From NCBI RefSeq assembly GCF_009727055.1, contig NC_052357.1, positions 89,740,645 through 89,804,644 on the forward strand: a DNA stretch of 64,000 nt. The letters are read 5' to 3'. The notes below the pieces were generated by a model. The model saw only the letters and a list, made by a program, of their open reading frames with translations. It was not told the DNA's origin and did no database searches. The position numbers were made by a program, and so were the translations under genes. The DNA comes from Benincasa hispida (lineage: Eukaryota > Streptophyta > Magnoliopsida > Cucurbitales > Cucurbitaceae). Positions 1 to 11,643 of the stretch are shown one piece after another (the stretch's first letter is position 1; every line of letters starts with the position of its first letter).

Positions 1-277
1 CAATATGCTACCACATGTCTACATGCAAATGGTCTGGTTATGCCATGTCATCTACCACGGTATTTTATCTATAGACTTGTTTCAGTCATATCGTCTTCGT
101 TTTAGCTCCGATTTGAGTGATTCAAGAGGTATTGGAATCGTTATTCTGAGCTCTATGCTATGGATATATTAAAAATTAAAATTTTCAGTAATTAAAAATT
201 GAGTTTGTTATCATCAAAACATTGATTAATTAATTAATTAAAATTAATTAATTTGAGATTAAGGGCCAAAAAGCAAA
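1..277. other. Gene-free AT-rich flank, probably another transposon's remnant
   Basis: No reading frame of note. The sequence includes a run of TTAATTAA-like repeats and ends where similarity to LTR family A begins near 278. It probably belongs to an element into which, or beside which, the family A element was joined, but I cannot classify it. Confidence 0.4.
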
Positions 278-1432
278 CATCTGTGGTAAGAAGAGTTCGG
301 TTATTGGTCATTAGTGGAATCACTAATAGTTAACGGATGGTGAATCTTGTGGCTAAAGAGTTTAGTCAGCTATTCACGTACCGTTGGAGCTTCGAGCCAC
401 AAGTTCATTAGGTCACCTGGGTAGCTTGCATAAAGTCAAGAATCAATGTTTGGGTTAATTTAAAATGTTTAAATTGACAAGAGGAAGTTCAATTATATAT
501 AATATAATTGGACTGGTTAATTATATGTGATATAATTGGCTAAATGTATGAGTTACATTATTTTGGAGGAAATTAGATATAAATATGATTTATATCAAGT
601 AGAGAAAAAAATACTATAGTAGATATATGATATCAAACTATATGATATAAATATAATATGATTATATTTACTAATTAAATTAATTGATTAATTATTTAAT
701 AATTAACCAATTAATTCACGTTTGAACGTGGGAACATGGGGCCGGGAAGGTTAAGGTAATCGGCGGGTTAAAGTATGAAAATTGTTTTCATTTTGAAGTA
801 TTAATTGAGTCATGCTTTTGATCACCCGTGCCCAAATAGAAACCATGAAAGAGCGATCGCGAGAGTCTATACGATAGAATCTCATTCGTCTAAACGATCG
901 TTTAGTTCACGCGTTCCCTAAATGATCGTATACCACTTTCCTAAACGATCGTCCAATTTTTCCTAAACAATCGTGTAGATCTACTATATGATAAGCATCT
1001 CCGCTATACGATAGCAAAGTTCTTCTCGTGCGTGCTCATCGTCTACACGAAATCTTCTCCTCTGTCCTCTACCAAACTCACCAGGGCCCACTCTTTGGGT
1101 TTTTGACACCGAGGATACTCGGGTTTCCTTTGTGGTGGTGTTGTCCCTGCGGCCTTATTCGTATTCATTCGGATCGTGCAGTAACAGTCGACAGACTCGT
1201 CGGGTGCTGGTAGATCGGTGGGAGTTTTTCACTGTTGTGGGTTCACTCATACGAAGATAGTCTTCCTCTGGTATGAACCCCTTTCTCTATGTTTTATCGT
1301 ATTCTGAGCATATCGTTGATGAGTTTAATATGCATAACTGTTAGTATGGAATGTATATCATTTGTGTTCCAATCACTGTGAAATCGGAGTGATCTAAGCT
1401 CGCTCATGGAACTCTTGGTATGAGATCCTTCA
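278..1432 (+). repeat. Left LTR of family A element, 5'-truncated
   Basis: Matches 3118-4311 of the right LTR by eye through the boxes around GTGGTAAGAAGAGTTC, TTCACGTACCGTTG and ATCCTTCA. The segment at 850-1020 carries several copies of an ACGATCG-centred motif. Short frames at 1028-1213 and 1560-1745 show no protein family and are not called as genes. Confidence 0.7.
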
Positions 1433-1434
1433 AT

Positions 1435-1446
1435 TGGTATCAGAGC
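1435..1446 (+). other. Primer-binding site, initiator tRNA-Met type
   Basis: TGGTATCAGAGC is the standard plant LTR-retrotransposon primer-binding site, two bases after the LTR end CCTTCA. Confidence 0.85.
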
Positions 1447-2202
1447 TAAGTTTCTAATACTCCGATTTCATTTGTTGCAACGAAATAACGTTTACATTCA
1501 TGGTGGATGCATTTCTATGCTATTTTAAGTATTAATACTGTTGTGGATGTGCCGAATTAATGGATGTTTTCAGGATGAATTGCCTTGGTCTGTTTAAATT
1601 CCTTTTACATTTGCAATTATATGTAAAGACCCCTGCGTTTTGGGCATATATAATCGTAATCGAGTCTGGATTCAAAGTGTTTGAAGTCTTGAGTCGTTCG
1701 TCGAAGTTCTGGGCAAAGGTTGCAGCTCTTCGAGGAAAGAGATGATCTAAGGTTGATTGTATCGTGTAAACAAGGTTCTATGCGATCACTATCCATCACA
1801 TTGTGAAGATGAAGGACTAAGTGATCGTGTTGAATGCATCGGTTGAACGATGGGGTATGCGATCAAGAGTTGGTCATATTGGGAAGACGATTGGGCACGG
1901 GATCGCTGAGTATCGTTTAATACGCACGCAAGCTAGACGATCGTTTAGATCAGCAAGTTTCATCACTTAGTAACTGACTAAACGATCGCTTAGCATCGTA
2001 AGGTAAATCGTTTACCAAGTTGCACACATCAGATAGACGATCAGATGCTCGCGTATCGTTTAAAACGCACTAGACGATCGTTTAGGTCAGCAAGCTTCAT
2101 CGCTTAGTAACTGAAAACGCTCACGTATCGTTTTATGCCCTAGTTTCTTGTTTTGTACTAGTTTAATGTACACCCCACTTCGCTTTAGAATAAGTGAGAG
2201 AT
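1447..2202 (+). repeat. Non-coding centre of family A element with internal direct repeat
   Basis: There is no gag or pol frame. A segment beginning CTAGACGATCGTTTAG and ending TTAGTAACTGA occurs twice, near 1930-1977 and 2070-2114, within a stretch rich in CGATCG and CGTTTA words. The role of these words is unknown. They resemble the words in the LTRs and in the minisatellite at 37.7 kb. Confidence 0.6.
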
Positions 2203-4311
2203 TTTTGGGGTTGATGCCTTAAAGTCTCGTGTCTGGTAGTTTGTAAACAGTTTGTACGAACGCTTGTGATGTATAATATATGATATTTTACTTCACTTCT
2301 TGATTTTGCTCAGTTGTTTTTTTTATTTGCTTTACCACAAACCAAAAAACATAAAATTCTTGATTATCAATATGTAACTTAAACATGTATGTGGTGACAT
2401 ACAAGTGGACAATGTCTTAAGTGATAACCAAAATGGTCTGTAGTATATGGATATAGGAGGGAAACCTTATCCAGGTAACGCTACGGATGTGGCCCGCTTT
2501 GTGGAATGGTCAACAGTGTTATGACTTATCACAGATGATCTGATCCTAATCATTCGTGTAGGGGACATGCGAGTGGGGGCATCCTATACAAAGAGTTTGT
2601 ATAAGACCTGACCACGAAGTGTTAACGTGTCGTTATATAACAACGTTCATAATAGAAACTTCACTTCACTAGGATGACCATAGGTAACATGACCTCAATC
2701 CTGAGTGAGTTGGGAACTCCTACCATTGAGGGCGGTCCTTTGAGTTAAATGGGTGCTCGGCCAGGTTGCCGACTCAAACCTACCATTTTGAGGATTCGTT
2801 TGATTTGGGAGCTGGGAACTCAGCTACACAAGATGGAATTCATTCATTCCCCAAAGTAGGGACAAGTAGATAGATAGCTCCCTTAAGGGCTGATTCCAAG
2901 GCTTGAACGATGTGGCGCCACTCACATTCTCTTGGCCCAAGAGGTGTTCATACATAGTTGGACTATGTTGTATTGTTCACTAGAGGAATCAGTGGTACTT
3001 AAGGAGTGAGATGTAACTATAGAGGCAAAACGTTCAATTGGCCCAGCTATACTTATGAGCATTTGTGAAGGGTTATCGTACTCATGATTGGTTATATCTG
3101 ATAGACACAGAAATATATCTGTGGTAAGAAGAGTTCAGTTGTTGGTCTTTAGTGGAATGTCTGGCAGTCTACGGATGGTGAACCTTATAGCTAAAGAGTT
3201 TAGTCAGTTATTCACGTACCGTTAAAGATTCGAGCCACAAGTCCATAAGGTCCCCCTGGTAGCTTGGATAAAGTCGAGAATCAGTTTTTGGATCAGTTTG
3301 AAATGTTCAAATTGACAAGAGGGAGTTCGATTATATATGATATAATGGAACTGGTTAATTATATATGATATAATTTACTAAATGTATGAGTTACATTATT
3401 TTGGAGGAAATTAGATATAGATATGATTTATATCAAGTAGAGGAGAAATTACTGTAGTAGATATATGATATCAAACTATAGGTTAAGAATATAATATGAT
3501 TATATTCATTTATTAATTAATTGGTCAGTTATGTGATAATTGACCAGAAATTTCTCTTAAATCATGCGATAGTGGGAAAATCAATTTCGATTATTGTAAC
3601 TGAAGAATAAAATGAAAATTGTTTTCATTTTGCAAAGAGTTCGATAAAATCACTTAAGGTGTGAAAATGTCACGATCGCTTAGTTGAGAGCCTATACGAT
3701 AGTGCCCATCGCCTAAATGATCACACATCAGCATACTAAATGATTACACACGTTCTCTAAACGATTGCTTAGCGCACCGAGTTTTCTAAATGAATGTTTA
3801 CTCTTTACTAAACGATCGCTTAGTAAAATCTACACGGTCGTGTACCTTTCCCTAAGTGACGAGCACCCAACTATACGATAGTCACCTGCTATCTCCCACT
3901 TACTTGTCGTTCTACACGATCATCTTTTTCCTTCTTCCTCTACTAATTCCATCAATGTCCACTCTTTGGATTCTCACTCTGAGAATACCAAGGGCTTCAA
4001 GTGTTGGTGTCGTCCCCAGTTTCTACTTGTTCATGTACTACCATTCGTGTAGATGATCGTGCTGTTAAGCCACTGATTGCTAGGCGATAAGGATTGTAGA
4101 AGAGTCACTTCTGCTAGATTGAGTTCGAAGTGAAGACAGTCTTCAATTGATACGTTTACTCAATCTATTGTATTTTATTTGTCAAAGCACACATATAATT
4201 AGTATTAAAATGCATACCTGTTTGTTAGAATGTGTGTGTGGTAATTCGGTCATAATGAAATAGGAAATATCCGAATGTGCTCATGGATACTCTTATTTAA
4301 GAATTCCTTCA
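2203..4311 (+). repeat. Right LTR of family A element
   Basis: Starts at TTTTGGGGTTGATGCC (canonical TGTTGGGGTTGATGCC in the copy at 13740) and ends at CCTTCA, about 2.1 kb. It shares long boxes with all other family A copies, for example the stretch on both sides of CCTGAGTGAGTTG. The region 3660-3900 repeats the CGATCG-type words seen in the left LTR. Confidence 0.75.
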
Positions 4312-5544
4312 CACGGACCCCCCTTTCTTTCTCATTTTTTTTCTTCTTCAAGGATCGCAACCCTACCGTAGCCCTAGCCGTCGCCTAGCCTCACCTTCGC
4401 CATCCGGCAACCGTGCCCTTCGCTCTCCTTCACGTCATTCGTTCGCGTCGACCTCCTCTCGTGCTGCCACTTTTCTTGTTCGTTCAACGCCCCAGCCAGT
4501 CGCATCTCCAGCCACACCGTCGAGGACTCCATCCAGCCGGTTCAAGTCGCCCAACTTTGCATGCCGCCGCTCAATTCGCCCAGTTCTGTCGTTGACTGTT
4601 CGCTCGCACCGCCAGTCCAGCCGCGACCGCTTCTCAGATCTGCTGGCGTCCATCGATTTTTGCCAGTCGGTCACTGTCGCGTGGGTTTCGCCAGAATCTT
4701 GGATTTGGGTAATATCTTTTTTTATGAGTTGGGTTTCTTGAAGGATTTTTGGATGCCTTATTAATTTTGGAATGAAAGTTAACTTATTTGCTTTACTTTG
4801 ACATTAGATTTGAGTTTGGGAAACTATTGAAGCGGCCCTGCAACAGATTCGAGTTTGTTCAACAAGTATTTTGGTAAAAGTTGTGATCCTTGTTGTTGAT
4901 TTTTGGGCACCTATTGATTGTTGGACTAAATGATGGTTTAATTCTAATAATTTGAAGGTTCCAAATCATCGTCCGTTGGATTTAGAATCTGATTTTGAAA
5001 GTTTTGAGGCATTAACTATCAAGCTAGAGACCATTTTTCGTTTTACAGAAAATTGGTAAAGATCGATAAGTTTTGGGTAAGTTGTTGGATGGTTATTCTT
5101 TTGGATTGAGAGTAATAGTGGGAAAATTAAGTTATAGATTTTGGATTTAATTCATGATCAGATTAGCTAATTGAATTGAGTTTTGGAAATTTATCTTGGA
5201 CCAAGCCACAACTTTGGTTGATTCAAGTGTACTAAAGAAATTATAAGGAGATTTTGTTTTATGTGTTTTTTTATCCAAGTTGAGGTAAGTGGTACTATTA
5301 CTAGTCCCTTCGTGCCAGACGGCCTAGATTAGATTTATAAAGTTAATTAATGGACTCTAGAAGCATGATTTTGTCGTTGTGATATCCTTGTTGAATGACA
5401 ATTATGATTATTATGAGCATGTTTGAATTTATAATCAGTATTGAAATTATGTATGTGATACATGATTAGACCAATAAGGAAGTTTACCGTCTCGCCTTGA
5501 TGCATGTTTTATTTCAAAGGACCAACGGGTCTAGTATCATGTTT

Positions 5545-5945
5545 GATGGTGTGCCTACGGGCGCTAGACATGCGTGAATCAACAGGTTCACGTCCATGAT
5601 ATTTTTTTCCATATTTGACGGTGTGCCTACGAGCCACTAGACACGCGTGAATCGACAGGTTCACGTTCATGCTATTTTTTCATGTTTGACAGTGTGCCTT
5701 CAAGCCGCTAGACATGCGTGAATCGACAGGTTCACGTTCATGTTATTTTTCCATGTTTGATGGTGTGNGTTTGACAGTGTGCCTTCAAGCCGCTAGACAT
5801 GCGTGAATCGACAGGTTCACGTTCATGTTATTTTTCCATGTTTGATGGTGTGCCTACGGGCTGCTAGACATGCGTGAATCGATAGGTTCACGTTCATGTT
5901 ATTTTTCTATGTTTGACGGTGTGTCATCAGGCCACTAGATATACG
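5545..5945 (+). repeat. 71-bp tandem repeat array
   Basis: The word GTGTGCC recurs at 5549, 5621, 5692, 5777 and 5848, with variants at 5763 and 5919. Each is followed by a GCTAGACATGCGTGAATC-like stretch and AGGTTCACGTTCATG, so the unit is 71-72 bp and there are about six copies. A single undetermined base (5768) interrupts the array. Confidence 0.9.
5768..5768. other. Single-n assembly join
   Basis: The 84 bases before the n (5684-5767) are the same as the 84 after it (5769-5852). The simplest reading is two contigs whose overlapping ends were placed side by side instead of being merged. Confidence 0.75.
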
Positions 5946-6433
5946 AGTCAAGGCAAGGTAGTACGTCCTTTGACTTCTTTTCATTATCTAAGACAGCTGT
6001 AGTTGTTTAAGCCACAGGCCGTCATTCTCTGCTCGTGGATGCATAGCCTAATCTCGGTAATGGGATCACTTACTGAGTATTTTATATTCAACCTTTATCT
6101 TTATTTCTTTTTTCAGGTAACGACAAGGATACTCAGGCGACTGACAAGAGGAATTTGTGATAGTGCCAAAGAAACTAGAAACGCTTCCGCATTTGAACCT
6201 TTATGTTTTCTCAAGTTTTTATTTATTATTTTTCTTTTATTATTTACTACATGTTAAGGGGTACCCGAGTCAATCGATTTAAAATCTTGAGTTAATGGCA
6301 AAATAGTTTCTTATACACTTAAGCAGTCCAAAATCATGTTATTTTATTTTAATTTTTTTCTTCAATGTGAATATTTATGCATGCATGCAGTAACGATTCC
6401 TTTTTAGTCGTCCTAAGAAGTGAGGTTGTTACA

Positions 6434-7076
6434 AAGGTGGGTAAATTTTATTCTACCTAATGAGTACTTGACATTTGACAAATAATTTATAAGATATCAT
6501 CTCAATTTTCTACTTTTTCACGAATTATCTAAACTAGAATTAATTACCTTCAACTTCTTCCCTTTCTACCATCTACCCTATTTCTCCGAGAAAAAAAAAA
6601 AAGAAACATTGAACATATCATAAAACATACCATTGTTACAATTGAACTGATTAGAATTGGAAGATTTTTTTGTTTGTGCAAATTGGAAGAAGAAAAATGA
6701 GCAATTCAACCAAGAAAAAAAAAAGTAAAAGTTAAGTCACCGATATTTAAAATGTTGATGGAACAAAAAATGCGAAAATTTTGATAGATACATTGAGGTA
6801 AATATCTTTAAAAATTAAAAAATTATGATTATACAAAAATAAAAAAGTAATATATAAATAATTTATAAGAATAAAAATGTTTATTATTTATATTATATTT
6901 GCACTAGTGATATATATTTTCTTATATTATATCAAAATTTCACGCTATAATGAAAACTCATCTCTTTATGTAGTTGTTCAACCCATTAATATGTAAAAAA
7001 ATATAGATGAAAATATTAATATCAACGTAAATGTAACAACAGAAACTAATATCACGTAGGAGATCATTAAAATTAA
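6434..7076. other. Gene-free AT-rich spacer
   Basis: Contains poly-A runs and no recognisable gene or repeat. Confidence 0.6.
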
Positions 7077-7422
7077 GGTTTAAATGCTACTTTGATCTTT
7101 GTACGTTTAGTTTATGTTCATTTTGGTCCATCTACTTTTAAAAGGATCATTTTGGTCCCTATACTTTCATCTTTGGTTCATTTTGGTTTTTGAATTTTAA
7201 AAAAAAGTGACCATTTTTATCCTTTAAAAGTAAAAATGAAGGGACCAAAATGACAACTTTTTAAAAATATAAGGACCAAAATGAATAAAAGTTAAAAGTA
7301 TAGAGACTAAAATGAATATTTTTAAAGTATAGGAGCCAAAATGAACAAAAGTAGAAAATATAAATACCAAAATGAACCAAAACAAAAATAATATAGAAAC
7401 TAAAGTAGTATTTAAATCTAAA
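7077..7422. mobile_element. Fold-back MITE
   Basis: The left arm begins TTTAAATGCTACTTTGATC and the right arm ends in its near complement, AAAGTAGTATTTAAATC. Words such as TTCATTTTGGTCC in the left half are mirrored by GGACCAAAATGAA in the right half, so almost the whole 345 bp can fold into one hairpin. No transposase is present. The superfamily is not clear because a target duplication could not be fixed. Confidence 0.75.
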
Positions 7423-7690
7423 ATTTAAAATAAACAACTAATATTATCAAGATTTAAGATTTCTTTGAATTAAATAAATAAATAAAATGAAGATTTTCAA
7501 AAATAAAATATAAGAGAAGTTATTTATACAAAATAACAAAATTTAATTTTTTTAAATAAAGATGAATCTTATCACTGATAAACTCTATCAATTTTTTTTT
7601 TTTTGTTGCTATTTTTCAACATTTTTTTGTATAGGTAAAAATTCAGCTAAATAAAAGGGAGAAAAGGCAACGGTCATCTGGTAAGGGCAA
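7423..7690. other. Gene-free AT-rich spacer
   Basis: Long A/T tracts only; nothing recognised. Confidence 0.6.
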
Positions 7691-7719
7691 AAGAGTCATT
7701 TTGTGCTGAAGTATTCGCC

Positions 7720-7727
7720 TATAAAAG
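7720..7727 (+). promoter_or_regulatory. Possible TATA box of a plant gene remnant
   Basis: TATAAAAG is followed about 25-30 bp later by AACTAGGGTTTGAG, a leader sequence common at plant housekeeping genes. The GC content also rises here. Confidence 0.4.
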
Positions 7728-7744
7728 CAAAAGCCAAACTAGGG

Positions 7745-8020
7745 TTTGAGACATTGCCATCGAGAGAACAGAGCATCGGTATTGTAATGGTGTTATTGTT
7801 CCGTTGCGGGCATAGAACGAATCCATTCCTTCCTCTTCTTTCGATCTGTTAAACCAGTTTGCAGTTTCGAGGAGGAAGGATTTGTTACATTTCTTTCCTT
7901 TTTTCCTTTTCTAATTCTCTTCTTCAAGGCCGATCCAATGGGTTCTCCGACGTGTAAATCGAATACTCGAGGACTCAATTTCACCCGGCCGAGATTTGTT
8001 TCGGGGCAGCCTCAAGGTTT
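7745..8020 (+). pseudogene. Possible leader exon of a lost or non-coding gene
   Basis: Downstream of the TATA-like box lies a stretch of about 275 bp that is less AT-rich than its surroundings, with pyrimidine-rich tracts of the sort found in plant 5' leaders. An ATG at 7938 opens a 35-codon frame (MGSPTCKSNTRG...). CAAG|GTTTAG near 8016 could be a splice donor. I recognise no protein, and no downstream exon is visible before the P450 scrap at 9.1 kb, which lies on the other strand. It may be a 5' gene fragment, a long non-coding RNA gene, or chance. Confidence 0.25.
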
Positions 8021-8504
8021 AGCATGGTTCTCATTCGTGCTCTAATTCAGGGAACTGCCCTAAATCCCTTCTCTTTATTATATTCATACGTTTTCTCTTT
8101 TCTTGCGATTAGGTTTGAATATTGAAGTATGTGATTTAGGATTCTGTATTCTGTCCAGTTAGAGATCTTTCTCGTGCCTTAAGAGTTTTTTTAGCGGAAT
8201 TGTTTGTTTGAATGAAATACAGGAGAATTAGGGCTAATTGAACTGAATCCTCGTAGCCATCGGAGATTTTCTGTTACCACCGTGTTCGGTTCAATTTTAC
8301 TTGATTTCAGTCTGTCCATTGGCATTGTCTCATTGTTTATGCTTTTAATTCTTCATAAGTGTCAAGTGAAATTAATCAATGTATTCATGGTTTTTGGATC
8401 TTATTTTCAAAAGGTGGATTGCTTTTCCAACCAAAACACAATCTCAACAAAATATGATTTTTTTTTAAAAAAAATAAATAACAACCAAATCCGTATTTTG
8501 GTTT

Positions 8505-8690
8505 TGTTTCATTTTGGTCATTAAAATTTTAAAACATTCCTTGAAAGTTTGTTTTTGTACCTATATCTTCAAATTTGTTCATTTTGGAGGCCAATGGGTG
8601 CACAGTTTCTTTGTTCTTTTAAGTACCAAAATAGTATTTTTTAGAAAATACATTGACTAAAATGGTAGTATTTAAACCTTCAAAATATAT
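8505..8690. mobile_element. Degenerate relative of the fold-back MITE
   Basis: Contains CATTTTGGTCATTAAA, GTTCATTTTGG, and at the right end ACTAAAATGGTAGTATTTAAA, the same words as the element at 7077-7422, but shortened and decayed. Confidence 0.5.
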
Positions 8691-9134
8691 ACTACATTTT
8701 TTTTATTAAAAAAATGTATTAAAAATCGTAGTATAAAATTTTGAATAAGTAAATAAAATGAATAAATGAACAAGTAACAAAATAAAGGATCTATTTGAAA
8801 CTAATTAGAATTATAAAAAGGTATCATGGTAATCTTTCAAATTTGGGAGGCTGATATGTAATTAGGAATACTGGTGATCTGAGAAGTTGGAATGCATTAG
8901 AAATTGAGGGTGGCTTTGTGGGTAGAATAGAAATGGGATCGCAAAGCATGAAAATGGTAGAAAATATGGTTGGATTGAAAACTGTGGAACAAACTTGTTT
9001 CATTCTGAGCTTCCAAATAGCCCCTAGGCCTCTGATTATGATTCAGACTCGACTGTTTTCATTACTCACTTTAAGTTTTTATTATGATTTACTATTTTTG
9101 TTAAGAATGACCATAAAATATTCGAATGTTATAT

Positions 9135-9290
9135 GAACTCCTGCGTTGAGGTTGAAGAAGAGGTAGAAGCATGAGTATATGAGGGATAAAATTAAAACGA
9201 GAAGTGTTGTAGAATTATTGATAATGTCATTTTGGCCTCAATTATGTTGAGGTTCATTCCGATGCATATTCGAGACCCCCAACTAAATGG
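9135..9290 (-). pseudogene. Cytochrome P450 (CYP72-like) fragment, haem-binding end
   Basis: Reading the minus strand gives [13 protein letters not shown], a decayed form of the P450 haem-binding signature (FxxGxRxCxG). It is followed by [17 protein letters not shown], an in-frame stop, and PSYTHASTSSS. This is the same stretch as in the exon at 41181-41606 ([10 protein letters not shown] ... [16 protein letters not shown] ... [11 protein letters not shown]). The haem-ligand cysteine is still there, but the piece is only about 50 codons long, has a stop, and has no other exon around it. It is a dead scrap, probably carried or left by a duplication related to the 41-kb locus. Confidence 0.8.
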
Positions 9291-10994
9291 ATAGAAGATG
9301 GTTGTGTTTTTTTGAGTAACTGCAACAGTTATCAAGTGCTACAAGACATTTTCCAGTGGTTCGAAGATTGCTGGCAAAGGCAGCGTTGAGAGTTCTATTG
9401 CAAGAAATGTTGGAATCACACCAGAAATACTACTTCAATAGCCAGCCAACCTTATTGCAAAGTTTTTTCCTCTCATAATGCAACAATTAGAATAGCTGCT
9501 GCTAAATTTACAATTTAAATTCAGTTCTTGTTTTGTAGCTACATTTTGTTTTACTTACATAGTAACAATTTTGAAGATCTTTGCTAATTTGCAATGGGTA
9601 TGCAAGTGTTTCAATATTTGGTAAAAACATAACCAATGTGTTACTATTAAAATAATTCTCATCTTATACAACAAATTTGTTGACCAAAATGCAACATTGT
9701 TTTTCATCCATGTCAACAATTTTTTTAATCGATTTTGCAACAATTTGCAATTTGCAATTATAGTTACATAGATTTTAAATGGTTGAATGTTTGGTTCCAT
9801 TTACTTTAATTGTGTTAATTTATTAAATTATTTAAAACTGTCATTTCATATTCATGTTTTTATGTTTTACTATTGTAACTTAAAAACTGTTTATTTTAGT
9901 GTTTTTAAAACTCATTTATTTCAACAACGATAAATCATCATATCATTTATTTCAATGACGATAATCAACATTACATAAACCAAAAAAAATTATGAAAAAT
10001 ATAAACTAAAATGCAAACAAAATTAAAACTAAATTTGTAAAAAACAAGTATTTTAACATTGTTAAAAAATTAACTACTTGTCATTAGTAAATGTTTTCAA
10101 ATTATAAAACATATCAAACTCTACACAAGTCAATACCACTTTATTTGTCACAAACGTATCTGTCGAATAAGCTATATGACTTCAACAAACCAAAAGCAAG
10201 AAGGTTTAATTATATGGAAAAAAAAAAAGTAATTAAGCAGAGTACAAAAGAAGCCTAAAATGGAGTAAATGTTCAAAGATAAGAGTTACTAAACATCACA
10301 ATATAACTAATATAAGAGAATAAGAGAATATGAAGACTTACTCATCCATATACATATCTTTCCTTCCTAATGATTAGGCTCGAAAATGACCAAACCTTAA
10401 ACAAAAAAGATTACATTCAATAAATTTTTGTATTTACAAGATTAAAAAAAATAATGAATAAAAAATACAAATTAGTGGGATATTTGACGAAAACAAGGAA
10501 CGAAAAAAGTGTTCATTACTCATTGATGGATTTCTGTTCATATCCAATACCAATAAAGTTCAAAATAATAAGAAATTCTGATACTATAAACCCAATTATG
10601 GTGATGGTTGCCAATGTCTTGTGAGAATGAGATTGAGATGTACACTGCAAAAGAGAGATTTTGGGGGAAATCCCTAATTTCTTGAAACAATAAAAAATTT
10701 GGAGAAGAAGGTTACCTTTTGATTTAGATGCTTTGGTAGATTAGAGTTTATGGTTTGGTCTTCTTCCATCTATAGCTCAAGCCGACCTCCCCTCAGCTTG
10801 ACTAACTGTGTACCAAATCTTATTATATTTCTCAAGCAAAACGAAATCGATCAAAAAGAAAAAAGAAAGAATGAATGTATAAAGACTTTCTCTCTCCAAT
10901 TTTGGGAAAGGAATTCAATCTTCCCTTTTGTTGCTCCAAAATCGCACAGAAAAAGAAGAATCTGACTCTTCATTTCTACTAATTTCACTTTCCA
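9291..10994. other. Gene-free spacer with TTGCAA-rich part
   Basis: Positions 9490-9760 are rich in TTGCAAC/TTGCAAT words like those at 39.23-39.69 kb, where a CACTA-like end is visible, so this may be a related remnant. The rest is AT-rich. Frames at 9555-9800, 10750-10965 and 10851-11033 show no domain. Confidence 0.4.
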
Positions 10995-10996
10995 TA

Positions 10997-11345
10997 GAGT
11001 TTCTCCGAGGTTTTTGTATGGATGAGCTATCATTGAACACGTTTCAGTTTTATGACCCCCATTGCGAACATATGAATTATAATCTTTTGCTTATGTCACA
11101 TGCCCTATTCAGGACATACAAATGTATTGCGATTGTGATTAGCCCTCCAACCCAATGAAGTTTCCCTATCCCTAGCCCGATTTGACGAATAAAATGCGAT
11201 GACGATTTAAACTTGACTCAACATTCCAAAATATGTTCATGCTAGTGATGATCCTTCCCGCTCGATCATTTTCATTAATCCTCGACCCGATTTCGCAACA
11301 CAAATGCGATGAATGAATGAAGTAGTTTGAAATTGGGTATAATCC
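10997..11345. repeat. Left terminal inverted repeat region of the MULE
   Basis: Complementary by eye to 36.53-36.87 kb through boxes such as GAGGTTTTTGTATGGATGA, TTATGTCACAT, GCGATTGTGATT, TTCCCTATCCCTAGCCCGA and CAAAATATGTTC. Divergence looks substantial (roughly a quarter of positions) with several indels. Confidence 0.7.
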
Positions 11346-11643
11346 ATATCGGGATAAGGATGTACCTTACATGTACCTTACATCCTGATATTTGGTCATC
11401 CATGGCTCGATTTGTTGGTCAAAGTGCGACGCGTCCAAATGTCTATCTTTTTCTCTCATTGACTGGGGTTAGAGATATCATGAAGAGATTGATGAATTGT
11501 CCATCGAGTTATCATAATTTTTGTATTCTAACAAAATTTAAATAATTGATAAGGAATAATATCATTATGGGAAAAAAAACACAAACTCGGGAAGCTCATT
11601 TGAAAAGTCAGATTGAAGAGAGTTTATACATTGGTTACATTTA

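Larger units (their letters stand above)
278..4311 (+). mobile_element. Non-autonomous LTR retrotransposon, family A
   Basis: Two long similar blocks (278-1432 and 2203-4311) flank a short centre. The first block ends in CCTTCA and is followed after two bases by TGGTATCAGAGC, the primer-binding site for initiator tRNA-Met. A purine stretch precedes the second block at about 2190-2201. The left LTR lacks its first part; it begins within the unit at the box that recurs at 3118. The centre has no gag or pol, so the element must have relied on another element's enzymes. Its proportions (LTRs over 2 kb, centre under 0.8 kb) do not match a usual TRIM or LARD. Four other loci in this window carry the same LTR family. 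Confidence 0.75.
4312..6433 (+). mobile_element. Probable Ty3/gypsy-type LTR, solo or truncated
   Basis: A C-rich leader-like part at 4320-4680 is followed by about 1.7 kb of non-coding sequence and a 71-bp minisatellite. It ends in TTTTTAGTCGTCCTAAG followed by GAGGTTGTTACA, the terminal signature I associate with plant gypsy LTRs. No start boundary, gag or pol is visible. Frames at 4413-4764 lie in the GC-rich leader and have no recognisable domain, so they are not called. Confidence 0.45.

Noticed and set aside
4413..4764. GC-rich frames on both strands of the gypsy-type LTR
   Set aside because: High GC lowers stop frequency in all frames; low-complexity Pro/Arg/Ser composition and no domain.
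5545..5945. CRISPR-like array
   Set aside because: The 71-bp units are repeated in full without unique spacers, in a plant LTR.
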